37,067 bases of DNA from contig MEKR01000164.1 of NCBI GenBank assembly GCA_001767035.1, positions 91,685 through 128,751 of the forward strand, written 5' to 3'. The position numbers and the translations under genes are program-made. Positions 8,632 to 15,740 of the stretch are shown here, in pieces (the stretch's first letter is position 1; each line of letters opens with the position of its first letter). The notes beneath the pieces were generated by a model that had not been told where the DNA came from, made no database searches, and was given only the letters and a program-made list of their open reading frames with translations. Source of the stretch: Acidobacteria bacterium RIFCSPLOWO2_02_FULL_61_28. Its GTDB lineage: Bacteria; Acidobacteriota; Terriglobia; 2-12-FULL-54-10.

Positions 8632-8926
8632 GCCCGGATTATTCATGAACGTTTGGCACAACGCGCCGGTCTCGGCGCTCCCAGGCTGCTTCTGCGGCCG
8701 TTCCTCTTTTCTCTAGCCCCAGCTTTCAGGCCGGGGTCATTGGCGAAATTTATTCTACAGGCCGTTTTAACGGCCTTCCCTCGTCTCGGCTTCCGCCCTG
8801 GGTGAAGCTCCAGCCGCCTTCGGGAAGCCCCCTGAAGGGGGCTGCGGAAGATCAGTTGCCCCCCGGACCCAGGCGTGAACGCCTGGGCTAGAGAAAAATG
8901 GGCCTTCCTTCATGAATCATCCGGGC
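8632..8926. repeat. Nested palindromic element between the cytochrome and PQQ genes
   Basis: Outer arms GCCCGGATTATTCATGAA (8632-8649) and its inverted partner (8909-8926) match at 17 of 18 positions. Inner arms TTTTCTCTAGCCC (8707-8719) and GGGCTAGAGAAAA (8885-8897) match perfectly. Inside are further hairpins (GGCCGTTTTAACGGCC, AGCCCCCTGAAGGGGGCT, CCCAGGCGTGAACGCCTGGG). No ORF is supported. The outer right arm reaches the stop codon of the cytochrome gene. It looks like a composite dispersed repeat or miniature element that would fold into a very large stem in the mRNA. Confidence 0.65.
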
Positions 8927-9447
8927 TATTGAAACTCGATCCGGGTCTTGGCAGCTTCGAGTTTCTTCGCATCCACGCCGGCGACCTTCAGAAGATCGTT
9001 CCACTCCTTAAATTCGCCCTTCTGAACGCGGTACGCCACGATGGCTTTCGCTTCCTCCGCGGTGAGCGACAGACCGGTCTCCAGTTCGGCGGCTCCGGCC
9101 TTGTTGACGTTGACCCGCGGCTCTTCCTTGCCGAAGTTTCTCGCGAGGTAATCAACAATCGCATTGCACTCGTCGTCGGTGGCGTTGGCTCCGTTTCCCT
9201 GCATCGTGTAGACGAGGTCTCGCCAGCCGTCCTTGGTATGGCGAAGGCTTGCGACCGAATCTATTTCGTGGCATTGGGTACAGACCCGCAGAAAAATTTC
9301 CTTCCCCGGACCTTCGGGAAACTGCTCCTGTTGTGCCCGAGCCGACAGAATGCCCGGCTGAATCCCCGGTAGAATCCACAGCAGAGAGGAAACCAGCAAA
9401 CCCCCGACGCTGCCCCCTGCCAGGTTTCTTCCTCGCCGTCGGTTCAT
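8926..9447 (-). CDS. Cytochrome c fused to a helix-hairpin-helix domain (173 aa)
   Basis: An N-terminal twin-arginine-like/basic stretch and hydrophobic segment (GGSVGGLLVSSLLWILPG) export or anchor the protein. A haem c site CTQCH lies at residues 56-60 within a small monohaem cytochrome domain (to about residue 105, including YLARNFGKEEP). Residues 111-172 form a ComEA-like helix-hairpin-helix unit (VNVNKAGAAELETGLSLT, then AIVAYRVQKGEFKEWNDLLKV). Such units usually bind DNA, but similar HhH modules occur in periplasmic redox proteins with unclear roles. It is upstream of the PQQ dehydrogenase on the same strand, separated by the palindromic element, which suggests that it accepts electrons from it. 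Confidence 0.8.
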   Translation of the reverse strand: MNRRRGRNLAGGSVGGLLVSSLLWILPGIQPGILSARAQQEQFPEGPGKEIFLRVCTQCHEIDSVASLRHTKDGWRDLVYTMQGNGANATDDECNAIVDYLARNFGKEEPRVNVNKAGAAELETGLSLTAEEAKAIVAYRVQKGEFKEWNDLLKVAGVDAKKLEAAKTRIEFQ

Positions 9448-9512
9448 CCCGCATACCCCCCCTTTCCAGCGGCCTGTCCGAGGACTGAATTATTAAAATC
9501 CAAATCCCTGGT

Positions 9513-12500
9513 TCAAAAAACCAACTTCAGGCCGAACTGAATCTGCCGCCCGGTCGTGGAAGTGGAGGTGATCAGCCCCGCCGCCGCGTTCCGGGGAGGG
9601 TTGGGGTTCCCCGTCTGCGGCAGAAAGACCGCGCTTCTGGGGAGCCGGAAGTTCGCCCGGTTGAACAGGTTGAAGAATTCCGCCCGGAATTGCAGGCCGA
9701 CTCGTTCGGTCAACGAGGTCGTTTTCGACACATTGAAGTTCCAGGTCGCCAATCCGGGTCCCGTCAGGGTGTTTCTCCCCCCGTTTCCAAACACGCGACG
9801 CGGGCAGCCCGTGGCCGTGGGCGTCGCAACGCACTGAGGAGTCAGCGGGGGCAACACGAAGGCGGTGGGATCGAAGTACTGGTTCGTGTACTGCGGCGTC
9901 CCTCTCTCCGCAATGTCAGAGTTGCGGACCCGGTCGGGCTTGTGAGCGCCCAGGCCCATGGGCAGGGACCCGGGAAAATCGCCGCCGAGGGCCACCATAA
10001 AGGGAGCTCCCGTACTCGCCGTGACCACTCCACTGAGGCTCCAACCCCCCAGCAGCTTGCCCGCCGCCCCGGTCAGACTTCCGCCCAGGGCTTTTCCCGG
10101 TCCGAAGGGCAGGTCGTAGGCATAATGCAGGGACCAGTAGTGTCGCAGGTCCCAAGCGGAGAGGCCCCGGGTGGCCTTGGTATTGAACGGCCAGTCCGTG
10201 CCCGAGCTGCCCTCCCCGTCGAAGTTCCCCCCGTGGATGCGGTTCGAGTTCGTATCAATGGACTTTGACCAAGTGTAAGAGCTGCTGATCTGGAACCCCT
10301 GGCTGAACCGCTTCTCCGCGGAGACCTGCAAGGAGTTGTAATAGGAATCGTTTTCGGCGGTGGCCCACCGGATCACTCCGAAGTTGGGGTTGCGGCGCGA
10401 TGCCTCCAAGGGGATGTATCTTCTCCCATCGGGACCCGCGATATCCTGTCGCGCGTTGGCCTCCGCGTTCACGCCCAGCAGGTTCACTCCGCGGGAGCCT
10501 ACATAACCCACATGCAGCATCGTGTTGGGCAAAACCTCCTGCTGAATGCTGAAACTGTAATTGATGTTGTAAGGCTGGGCCAGGTTGAAATCAATCGCGT
10601 CCAGCCGGAGCTGAGGCCCGCTGGAGGGCGCCACGCGGCCGGCCGGGATGTTGGGAAACACCAAGGGGTAGCTCAGTGGCTGGCCCGGGAGGCTGGTGGC
10701 CAAAATGCCATCCCAGATCGGGGGCATCCGGTCTCCGGGCAGAATAAAGTCGGTATTGCGGATGGCCTGCTGAAAAATCCCCAGGCCTCCCCGCACGGCG
10801 GTCTTGCCATTATTAAACGGGTCCCAGGCGAAGCCAAAGCGGGGGGCGGCATGGGCAAAGGCGGAGATTTGCTCCCAAAACGGGCTGCCCACCACGGTCG
10901 CCGGATCGCGGAAGAGATCCCGGAGCTGGGCGATTCTGCCGTTGACCTCCGTGGGCACCGTGGCCCACTCGAAGCGAACTCCCAAGTTCAACGTCAGGTT
11001 GGGAAGCACCTTCCAATCGTCCTGGAGGTAGGTCCCGATGATCCAGGAGCGCCAGCCCCGGTTCGCATCCGAGGTTGGACCTGCACCGATTACATTGAGA
11101 GGTCTTTCGGCGTAAAAATCTTGCAGCGAAGAGAACGTCCAGTTCCCCCCGTAAGAAAAGCGCCCATCCTGGTTGTCATGGTTCCGTTGCAGGGAAGCTC
11201 CCAACTTCAACGAGTGATTTCCCCGCGTGTAGGAAATGTCATCGGCGTACTGGTAGGAGGTCCACCATAAAAAATTGGGGTTGCCGATCCAGGGCCCAAT
11301 CGCGCCGGCCGGGGAGACCGTCACATATCCTGGACCTCTACCCGGAACGCCCACCAACGGCGAAAGATCGGCCTTCCCGGCATCCGTGCTGTCCTGTAAA
11401 GACACCGACCGGCCGACGCCGACGCGAAAGTTATTCAGCAGGGTAGGGCTCAGCAGAGAAGTGAAACTCAGCATCAGGTGCTGGTACCGGGTATCCCGGG
11501 AGTCCCTCGTCAGCTCGTCATTGGCCAAGAGGCTGGAATTGGCGTCGGAGAATGTGTAGCGGCCAAACATGAAGTGTTGCTCGTTCAAGGTATGATCGAG
11601 CCGGATCGCGAAGTAGTTTTCGGTGGTCGGATTGGAGGGCGCTGACCTGAAGTCCGCCGTGCCGTCGCCGTAATTTCTTCCACCCGGGGTGGGAAGAGGA
11701 TACAAGTTCAAAACTCTCTGGGCTGTCGGCCCTACCGTACAGCCGGTTGCGCACGGCCCGCTGGGCAAAATTCCCCGGCGCGCCTCCAGGGTCGGCACGC
11801 GCATGAAGATGGTGCTGCCGAGCCGTTGCCGCAGCCCTTCGTAATTGCCGAAGAAGAAGGTGCGGTCCCGTTTGATGCGGCCTCCCAGGGTGCCCCCGAA
11901 CTGGTTCCTCTTGAATGGCGGAACCTTCGCGTCGAAGAATTCGCGCGCGTCCAAGGCGCTGTTGCGGAAGAACTCAAAGGCGGACCCGTGGAGCGTATTG
12001 GTGCCCGAGCGGGTGACCGCAGTCATGATTCCTCCCGCGACCTGGCCGTACTCGGCGCTGTAATTGGAGGTCAGCAAGCGAAACTCCCGGATGGCGTCGG
12101 TCCCCAGCAAGCCTCCGGCGGCGCTGCCGGGCGTTGCCACCACCGTGTCGTTAATAATCAAGCCGTCCATAATGTAGTTGTTCTGCGACGGGTGCGCCCC
12201 GGCCACGCTGAATTTGGCGGCAATACCAAAAAACCGCTGACCCGCTGACCCCCTCCCGGGGGCCGCCCCGGCGATGTTCTTGACGTTGGGCTGCAAGTCC
12301 ATCAGGTCGGTGAAGCTGCGGCCATTCAGGGGCAGTTCCCGCACCGTCTTTTCGTCCACCAGACCGGAGACCGTCGAGGTCGTGGTCTCCACCAGCGGGG
12401 CCTCTCCCACGACTTCAATTCGTTCGGTGGTCGTTCCCACTTGGAGCGAAAAATTCACGATCGCTTCCTGGCCGACCGTTAAGGTGATCCCCCGGCGGAC

Positions 12501-12803
12501 CGTGGTCTGGAAGCCGGCGGCCGTAACCTCCAATTCGTAGCCGCCGGAGACCAACTGCTGCGCCGAATAACGTCCCGCGGCGTCGGTCGTAATGGTGCGG
12601 TCTATTCCCGTCTCGAGGTTCCGGACGGTGACGGTCGCGCCCGGGACCACCGCCCCGGAGGAATCCGAGGCAGTGCCCGAAATCGTCCCGCCAGTCAACT
12701 GTCCCCAGGAGCTCGTTACCGCCAAATGCGCCAGCAACACAGCAACCAGAATTCTCCCTGCCCCGCGCAGTGAGATTCGACCTGCGTATCCTTTTCTCTG
12801 CAT
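9513..12803 (-). CDS. Oar-like TonB-dependent receptor 2 (1096 aa)
   Basis: The start is placed at MQRKGYAGRISLRG (ATG 12801-12803) because a GGGAGG box sits 7 nt upstream and a signal peptide (ILVAVLLAHLAVTSSWG) follows at once; the track's additional 38 residues look untranslated. Domain order: signal peptide, carboxypeptidase-regulatory domain (TGGTISGTASDSSGAVVPGA...), plug (VRELPLNGRSFTDLMDLQPN; NNYIMDGLIINDTVVATPGS), and a long beta-barrel ending IQFGLKLVF. It is a paralogue of receptor 1 with the same architecture. It is the first gene of the minus-strand receptor/cytochrome/PQQ group, 65 nt before the cytochrome gene. The ligand is unknown. Confidence 0.9.
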   Translation of the reverse strand: MQRKGYAGRISLRGAGRILVAVLLAHLAVTSSWGQLTGGTISGTASDSSGAVVPGATVTVRNLETGIDRTITTDAAGRYSAQQLVSGGYELEVTAAGFQTTVRRGITLTVGQEAIVNFSLQVGTTTERIEVVGEAPLVETTTSTVSGLVDEKTVRELPLNGRSFTDLMDLQPNVKNIAGAAPGRGSAGQRFFGIAAKFSVAGAHPSQNNYIMDGLIINDTVVATPGSAAGGLLGTDAIREFRLLTSNYSAEYGQVAGGIMTAVTRSGTNTLHGSAFEFFRNSALDAREFFDAKVPPFKRNQFGGTLGGRIKRDRTFFFGNYEGLRQRLGSTIFMRVPTLEARRGILPSGPCATGCTVGPTAQRVLNLYPLPTPGGRNYGDGTADFRSAPSNPTTENYFAIRLDHTLNEQHFMFGRYTFSDANSSLLANDELTRDSRDTRYQHLMLSFTSLLSPTLLNNFRVGVGRSVSLQDSTDAGKADLSPLVGVPGRGPGYVTVSPAGAIGPWIGNPNFLWWTSYQYADDISYTRGNHSLKLGASLQRNHDNQDGRFSYGGNWTFSSLQDFYAERPLNVIGAGPTSDANRGWRSWIIGTYLQDDWKVLPNLTLNLGVRFEWATVPTEVNGRIAQLRDLFRDPATVVGSPFWEQISAFAHAAPRFGFAWDPFNNGKTAVRGGLGIFQQAIRNTDFILPGDRMPPIWDGILATSLPGQPLSYPLVFPNIPAGRVAPSSGPQLRLDAIDFNLAQPYNINYSFSIQQEVLPNTMLHVGYVGSRGVNLLGVNAEANARQDIAGPDGRRYIPLEASRRNPNFGVIRWATAENDSYYNSLQVSAEKRFSQGFQISSSYTWSKSIDTNSNRIHGGNFDGEGSSGTDWPFNTKATRGLSAWDLRHYWSLHYAYDLPFGPGKALGGSLTGAAGKLLGGWSLSGVVTASTGAPFMVALGGDFPGSLPMGLGAHKPDRVRNSDIAERGTPQYTNQYFDPTAFVLPPLTPQCVATPTATGCPRRVFGNGGRNTLTGPGLATWNFNVSKTTSLTERVGLQFRAEFFNLFNRANFRLPRSAVFLPQTGNPNPPRNAAAGLITSTSTTGRQIQFGLKLVF

Positions 12804-12901
12804 TGGAAACCTCCCTCTTCCCACCAAGAATTTCCCGTCTCCACCGCAACCTATTCTTGTCTTAATCTGGAACTTCCGATCTACCACACCCTTCGTACGA
12901 A

Positions 12902-12930
12902 AGACTACGCCAGCCACGCTGTGGAGTCAA
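12902..12930 (-). promoter_or_regulatory. Candidate promoter of receptor 2
   Basis: On the minus strand TTGACT (12925-12930) and TAGTCT (12902-12907) are separated by 17 nt, a good sigma-70 layout, about 100 nt upstream of the chosen start. It would drive the receptor 2 - cytochrome - PQQ - receptor 1 group. Consensus match only. Confidence 0.35.
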
Positions 12931-13021
12931 GGTTGAATCGCCAGGGGACACGGTCCATGATTCCTTTCACCCGGTTGGAGTATACTGGGCGCAACCGCGC
13001 GGACCGAATGGCTGCGGAGGG

Positions 13022-13165
13022 ATGCGAATGGTGCTGCAACCGGGCATGTTCCTGGGTCCCTACGAAATCCTCGCGCTGATCGGCAAGCAGGAAGCTGCCA
13101 CGCAGATCAACGTGGTGCTGAACTGGTTTGAGGAGTTGAAACGCTGGGTCCCTTCGGGACGGTGA
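13022..13165 (+). pseudogene. Ser/Thr kinase relic: N-terminus joined directly to C-terminus
   Basis: This 47-codon ORF is below the track cutoff. It begins MRMVLQPGMFLGPYEILALIG, which is the conserved start of acidobacterial Ser/Thr protein kinases just before the glycine-rich loop. After a few residues it continues INVVLNWFEELKRWVPSGR and stops, which resembles the last residues of kinase/TolB-propeller proteins of the same group. The whole kinase and propeller part, normally some hundreds of codons, is missing while the frame is kept. I read this as an internal-deletion relic with no kinase activity. Confidence 0.65.
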
Positions 13166-13229
13166 GTGGGAATTAGGGAACAGTTTCCCGCTCGCTTGCG
13201 CTCACGGCTCTGATTAAATCCTCTCCGGT

Positions 13230-13751
13230 TTACCCCATGGCGTCCAGGAGCGGAAGAATCGCTTCCAGTTCCTCGCGCTCCTCCTGCAATGCCGAAGATG
13301 CGGGACCTGCTTCGGAAGCCTGCGGCGACTGGAGCAAGCTGCACCCCTCGGGAGTGTCCTGACCGGCCCAGGGAACGTTCTCGCGCTCCAGCCACAAGAG
13401 CAGTTGGGGCATCCCGCGCACTTCGCCCAAAAACTGGATGGCGAGCAGGTCCGCACTGGTCCGGACGACCTGGCTCCGTCCCTGAAGCTCTGCGGGATAT
13501 TCATCCACCGTAAACCCAACGCGCAGTATGGTTCCTTCCGGGACGAGCACGTTCGTGCGCACCAGCATTCCGTACCGGCCGATGTTGACCAGCGTGCCGG
13601 AGGATTCCGGCGAGCCGGTGTGGAAGATCACATCCCCTTCCACGATGTAGCGCACGCTCCGCCGCCGTTCGGACCGCCGTTCAGGCCGTCGTTCGGGCCC
13701 TCGCTCGGACGCACGTTCGGACGCCCGCTCGGAAATGACACCTGGTTGCAT
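13230..13751 (-). CDS. PilZ-domain protein with Ser-Glu-Arg repeat leader (173 aa)
   Basis: The start is set at MQPGVISER (ATG 13749-13751), preceded by GGGAGGG about 10 nt upstream. Residues 7-32 are a charged SERA/PERR-type repeat. A PilZ domain follows: RRSVRY provides the RxxxR-type c-di-GMP arm, then a beta-barrel (GDVIFHTGSPESSGTLVNIGRYGMLV). The second binding motif, usually [D/N]xSxxG, reads NIGRYG, so the Ser is replaced by Gly. C-di-GMP binding may be weakened. The C-terminal third is acidic and helical (EEREELEAILPLLDAMG). This is a cytoplasmic effector of unknown output, possibly motility, envelope or exopolysaccharide; no target gene is adjacent. Confidence 0.75.
   Translation of the reverse strand: MQPGVISERASERASERGPERRPERRSERRRSVRYIVEGDVIFHTGSPESSGTLVNIGRYGMLVRTNVLVPEGTILRVGFTVDEYPAELQGRSQVVRTSADLLAIQFLGEVRGMPQLLLWLERENVPWAGQDTPEGCSLLQSPQASEAGPASSALQEEREELEAILPLLDAMG
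13656..13733 (-). repeat. Degenerate 12-bp repeat encoding SER(A/G/R) units
   Basis: About six imperfect copies of a 12-nt unit (such as GCCCGCTCGGAA on the plus strand) encode SERASERASERGPERRPERR and more in the PilZ protein. The copies have no spacers, so this is an in-gene minisatellite prone to slippage, not a CRISPR array. Confidence 0.7.
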
Positions 13752-13914
13752 ATTGGTGTACCCTCCCTTGCCGCAACAATGCCGCAACAAACACGTGGGC
13801 CAGCCGGACGCAACCCGACTGCGCTCCCTGCCTCACGACCGTTTTATCGGCACACGAAGCCGGGTTGTTCAGGTTTTTTTGACGAGCGGGGAGTTGATCC
13901 TGGCAATGGCAGGA

Positions 13915-13944
13915 TTGGAACAGCAAAGTTGAGTATGGTAATAT
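13915..13944 (+). promoter_or_regulatory. Candidate promoter upstream of the 75-aa ORF
   Basis: TTGGAA (13915-13920) and TAATAT (13939-13944) are separated by 18 nt. The predicted transcription start (about 13951) lies immediately before a palindrome and about 35 nt before the GTG start of the next ORF. Confidence 0.4.
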
Positions 13945-13954
13945 TGGGTTGTAA

Positions 13955-13973
13955 TGCATTGCGATGCAATGCA
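13955..13973. promoter_or_regulatory. Palindrome (possible operator)
   Basis: TGCATTGC-GAT-GCAATGCA is a perfect 8-bp inverted repeat with a 3-nt centre, placed between a candidate -10 box and the start of the downstream small ORF. The position suits autoregulation by a small DNA-binding protein, but there is no direct evidence for this. Confidence 0.4.
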
Positions 13974-13984
13974 GGGGGGTGGCT

Positions 13985-14212
13985 GTGGCGAAGGGGAAAA
14001 AGAGAATTAGCAAGAAGGAATTTGAAGAGCGTTTCACGGCTCTGATAGCTGACCATCTTTCTACCATGCCGCTAGAGGAGCAAAAAGCCAGACTCCATTC
14101 CGCCGAACGGAGGCTTTCTAAAATCTGCCGCGCCGAGCGTCCCACAGCTTCACGCATTCCCGAAACTTCGCCGATCCGTCTTTCAGCCCGAGGTCGCCAC
14201 GAAGAACGGTGA
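13985..14212 (+). CDS. Small hypothetical protein (75 aa)
   Basis: The GTG at 13985 is preceded by GGGGGG about 5 nt upstream and begins MAKGKKRISKKEFEERF. The first 45 residues are charged and helical (FTALIADHLSTMPLEEQKARLHSAERRL). The last 30 residues are basic and of low information, and they overlap the 3' end of the convergent gene at 14118, so the natural end may have been lost. I do not recognise a family. A plausible promoter and palindrome lie just upstream. Base composition here is less GC-rich than the flanks. Confidence 0.5.
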   Translation: MAKGKKRISKKEFEERFTALIADHLSTMPLEEQKARLHSAERRLSKICRAERPTASRIPETSPIRLSARGRHEER

Positions 14213-14372
14213 TGTAGTTCTCTCTGCTACATTCCTTGTTCTCAAGCATCCGTATTACTTTGCGGATTTGACGGGAAATCTCTAGATTCTCTGCTTTTAG
14301 CGGTTGACGTCTCCCACGGCTTCTCTCTTCGGCCATCACCTGCTTCAAATCCTCATCCGTTTTCTTTGCCAT
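14118..14372 (-). CDS. Small hypothetical protein, charged helical (84 aa)
   Basis: The start was moved from the track's 14432 to the ATG at 14370-14372, which has a GGGAGAT box upstream and opens MAKKTDEDLKQVM. The protein is basic and probably all helical (LKAENLEISRQIRKVIRMLENK). It contains two cysteines but no recognisable domain. It follows the 173-aa hypothetical gene on the same strand after about 107 nt, and the two may form an accessory unit. Confidence 0.5.
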   Translation of the reverse strand: MAKKTDEDLKQVMAEERSRGRRQPLKAENLEISRQIRKVIRMLENKECSRENYITVLRGDLGLKDGSAKFRECVKLWDARRGRF

Positions 14373-14479
14373 GTAGGATCTCCCGATCTCCCAAGCCGTC
14401 CGGCCCTGCCGACCTATCGACCCAAGCTCCAATTGCCGTGCTCATTCATTGTGGTGTTCCGTGAGCGCGAAGAAACCCA

Positions 14480-15001
14480 TTAAAAGATGGATGCTCCAAC
14501 TTCCGTCGCGCGCTTCGTGAAAGCCCCCCACCAATTCTCAGGAATCTGACCTTGCTCTCGAAGTCTCTTTATTACTTTGTGAGGATGGGACAACAAAATG
14601 TATCCATACTTCCGGCTGCCGTTAGGCTTGATGCTAACGAAACCGAGGTTTTGCAAGATATCCATGCGCTCGCGCCAACTGCGCACGTTTCTTCCGGTGG
14701 TGCTGTATCCACTGGAGTAAGCAAAAGTCTCTTCGTCCGTTACCTCCACGAAGGAGTCGTCCATCTGCCGACACCACAGATCGATGTAAACCCGCGATGC
14801 ATCCTTCCCGCCTCCCAGGTTATCGATCAGGCTTAGGATTAGCGGCAGAGTTCGCGGTATGGTTGAATAACCGTCCTCTTTACTTCTGTGCCAAAGTTCG
14901 GCTCGCGCGTCCGGCCAGAGGCTATCCAGCATTTCGAGTCTTCGGCTCGCTGCCTTGGTCATGGTCTTAGGCATGACGCTTACTTTCGTGCTCGGGGGCA
15001 T
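14480..15001 (-). CDS. Hypothetical protein, possible winged-helix/replication-type (173 aa)
   Basis: The start ATG at 14999-15001 lies 5 nt after GGAGG; the track's start four codons earlier overlaps that ribosome-binding site. The protein is mixed helical with segments like EETFAYSSGYSTTGRNVRSWRERMDILQNLGFVSIKPNG, which read as a recognition helix followed by a wing (GSRKYGYILLSHPHKVIKRL). That suggests a winged-helix DNA-binding fold such as plasmid or phage replication and regulatory proteins carry, but this is inference from pattern only. Lower GC than uvrA nearby supports acquisition by transfer. Confidence 0.55.
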   Translation of the reverse strand: MPPSTKVSVMPKTMTKAASRRLEMLDSLWPDARAELWHRSKEDGYSTIPRTLPLILSLIDNLGGGKDASRVYIDLWCRQMDDSFVEVTDEETFAYSSGYSTTGRNVRSWRERMDILQNLGFVSIKPNGSRKYGYILLSHPHKVIKRLREQGQIPENWWGAFTKRATEVGASIF

Positions 15002-15379
15002 CTTGTCCTCCACCTGTATGTTAAGCTAAAAATAGCGAACTGGTGTATATCAAACGCTGTGAAAGTTTTCGAGCGGTTTGCCGCTAGCAGAGGGGAATGA
15101 AGCATCATCAAATTTAATGCTACCGAGTAATATGCTGTATGTCAAGGACTTAGATTCGCTATGGGATGCTCAATGATTTTTCAAGAAAGAGGGGGCTAAA
15201 AGGGAGGAAGGAACCAATAGTGGCAAAGCCATGAATTAAAGGGGCTATTTTACGCCTTAAATTGACTGATATCATTATTGGTTAGCTCATCATGTAGTGC
15301 TCCCTGTGCTCCTATGTTCTCCTTGTCCTCAGCGTCGTTATCGTCCTCCATAGGCGGGCGGTTTCGGCGCGCCATGCCG
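15002..15379. other. AT-richer intergenic stretch without genes
   Basis: No ORF with a ribosome-binding site, RNA gene or repeat could be supported here. It probably holds the promoter of the 173-aa minus-strand gene and decayed sequence linked to the PQQ-dehydrogenase relic that follows. Confidence 0.4.
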
Positions 15380-15568
15380 CTACTGCCGATCCGGCAGCGT
15401 GAAGACGTACAAGGCATTGCCGTTCAGCGGGTGGTGGATATCGGGTGATATGGTTTGAGGCCCGTTTCGCGGGCTCCCGCCGCCGAGTCCGGTGGAGACG
15501 GCGATGTACTGTTTGCTGCCGACGCTGAACGATACCCGGAACCCCTGCACGGACGTTGCCAGCCGCAT
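15380..15568 (-). pseudogene. C-terminal relic of a PQQ-dependent dehydrogenase
   Basis: The 62-codon frame holds FSVGSKQYIAVSTGLGGGSP and then NALYVFTLPDRQ before the stop. This matches the last blade and C-terminal end of methanol/alcohol-type quinoproteins (pattern ...GKQYVAV..G.GG...LYVF.LP). No upstream part of such an enzyme is present, and the 'start' methionine has no ribosome-binding site. It is therefore a leftover tail, and it differs from the C-terminus of the intact PQQ gene at 6762, so it is not a local duplication. Confidence 0.6.
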
Positions 15569-15667
15569 CTGCCGCGTTGGACTCCCCTCAGCCTACTTTA
15601 GAACCAGCGGTATTTCGATAGAAAAGTGGTTATACGACTTGAGATATTTCCCACTTTCACCGCTTAT

Positions 15668-15697
15668 TTGACCCCTTCCTCAGCAGCGCGCTATTCT
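15668..15697 (+). promoter_or_regulatory. Candidate uvrA promoter
   Basis: TTGACC (15668-15673) and TATTCT (15692-15697) are spaced by 18 nt and lie about 44 nt upstream of the uvrA ATG. No LexA-like box was evident between them and the start. Confidence 0.4.
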
Positions 15698-15740
15698 ACT
15701 CTGGGGTAGTTTGACCTAAGCCCCGGAGAGTGATCCTGGG

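Noticed and set aside
13656-13733. Possible CRISPR-like array
   Set aside because: Units of 12 nt follow each other directly without unique spacers and are translated as SER(A/G/R) repeats.
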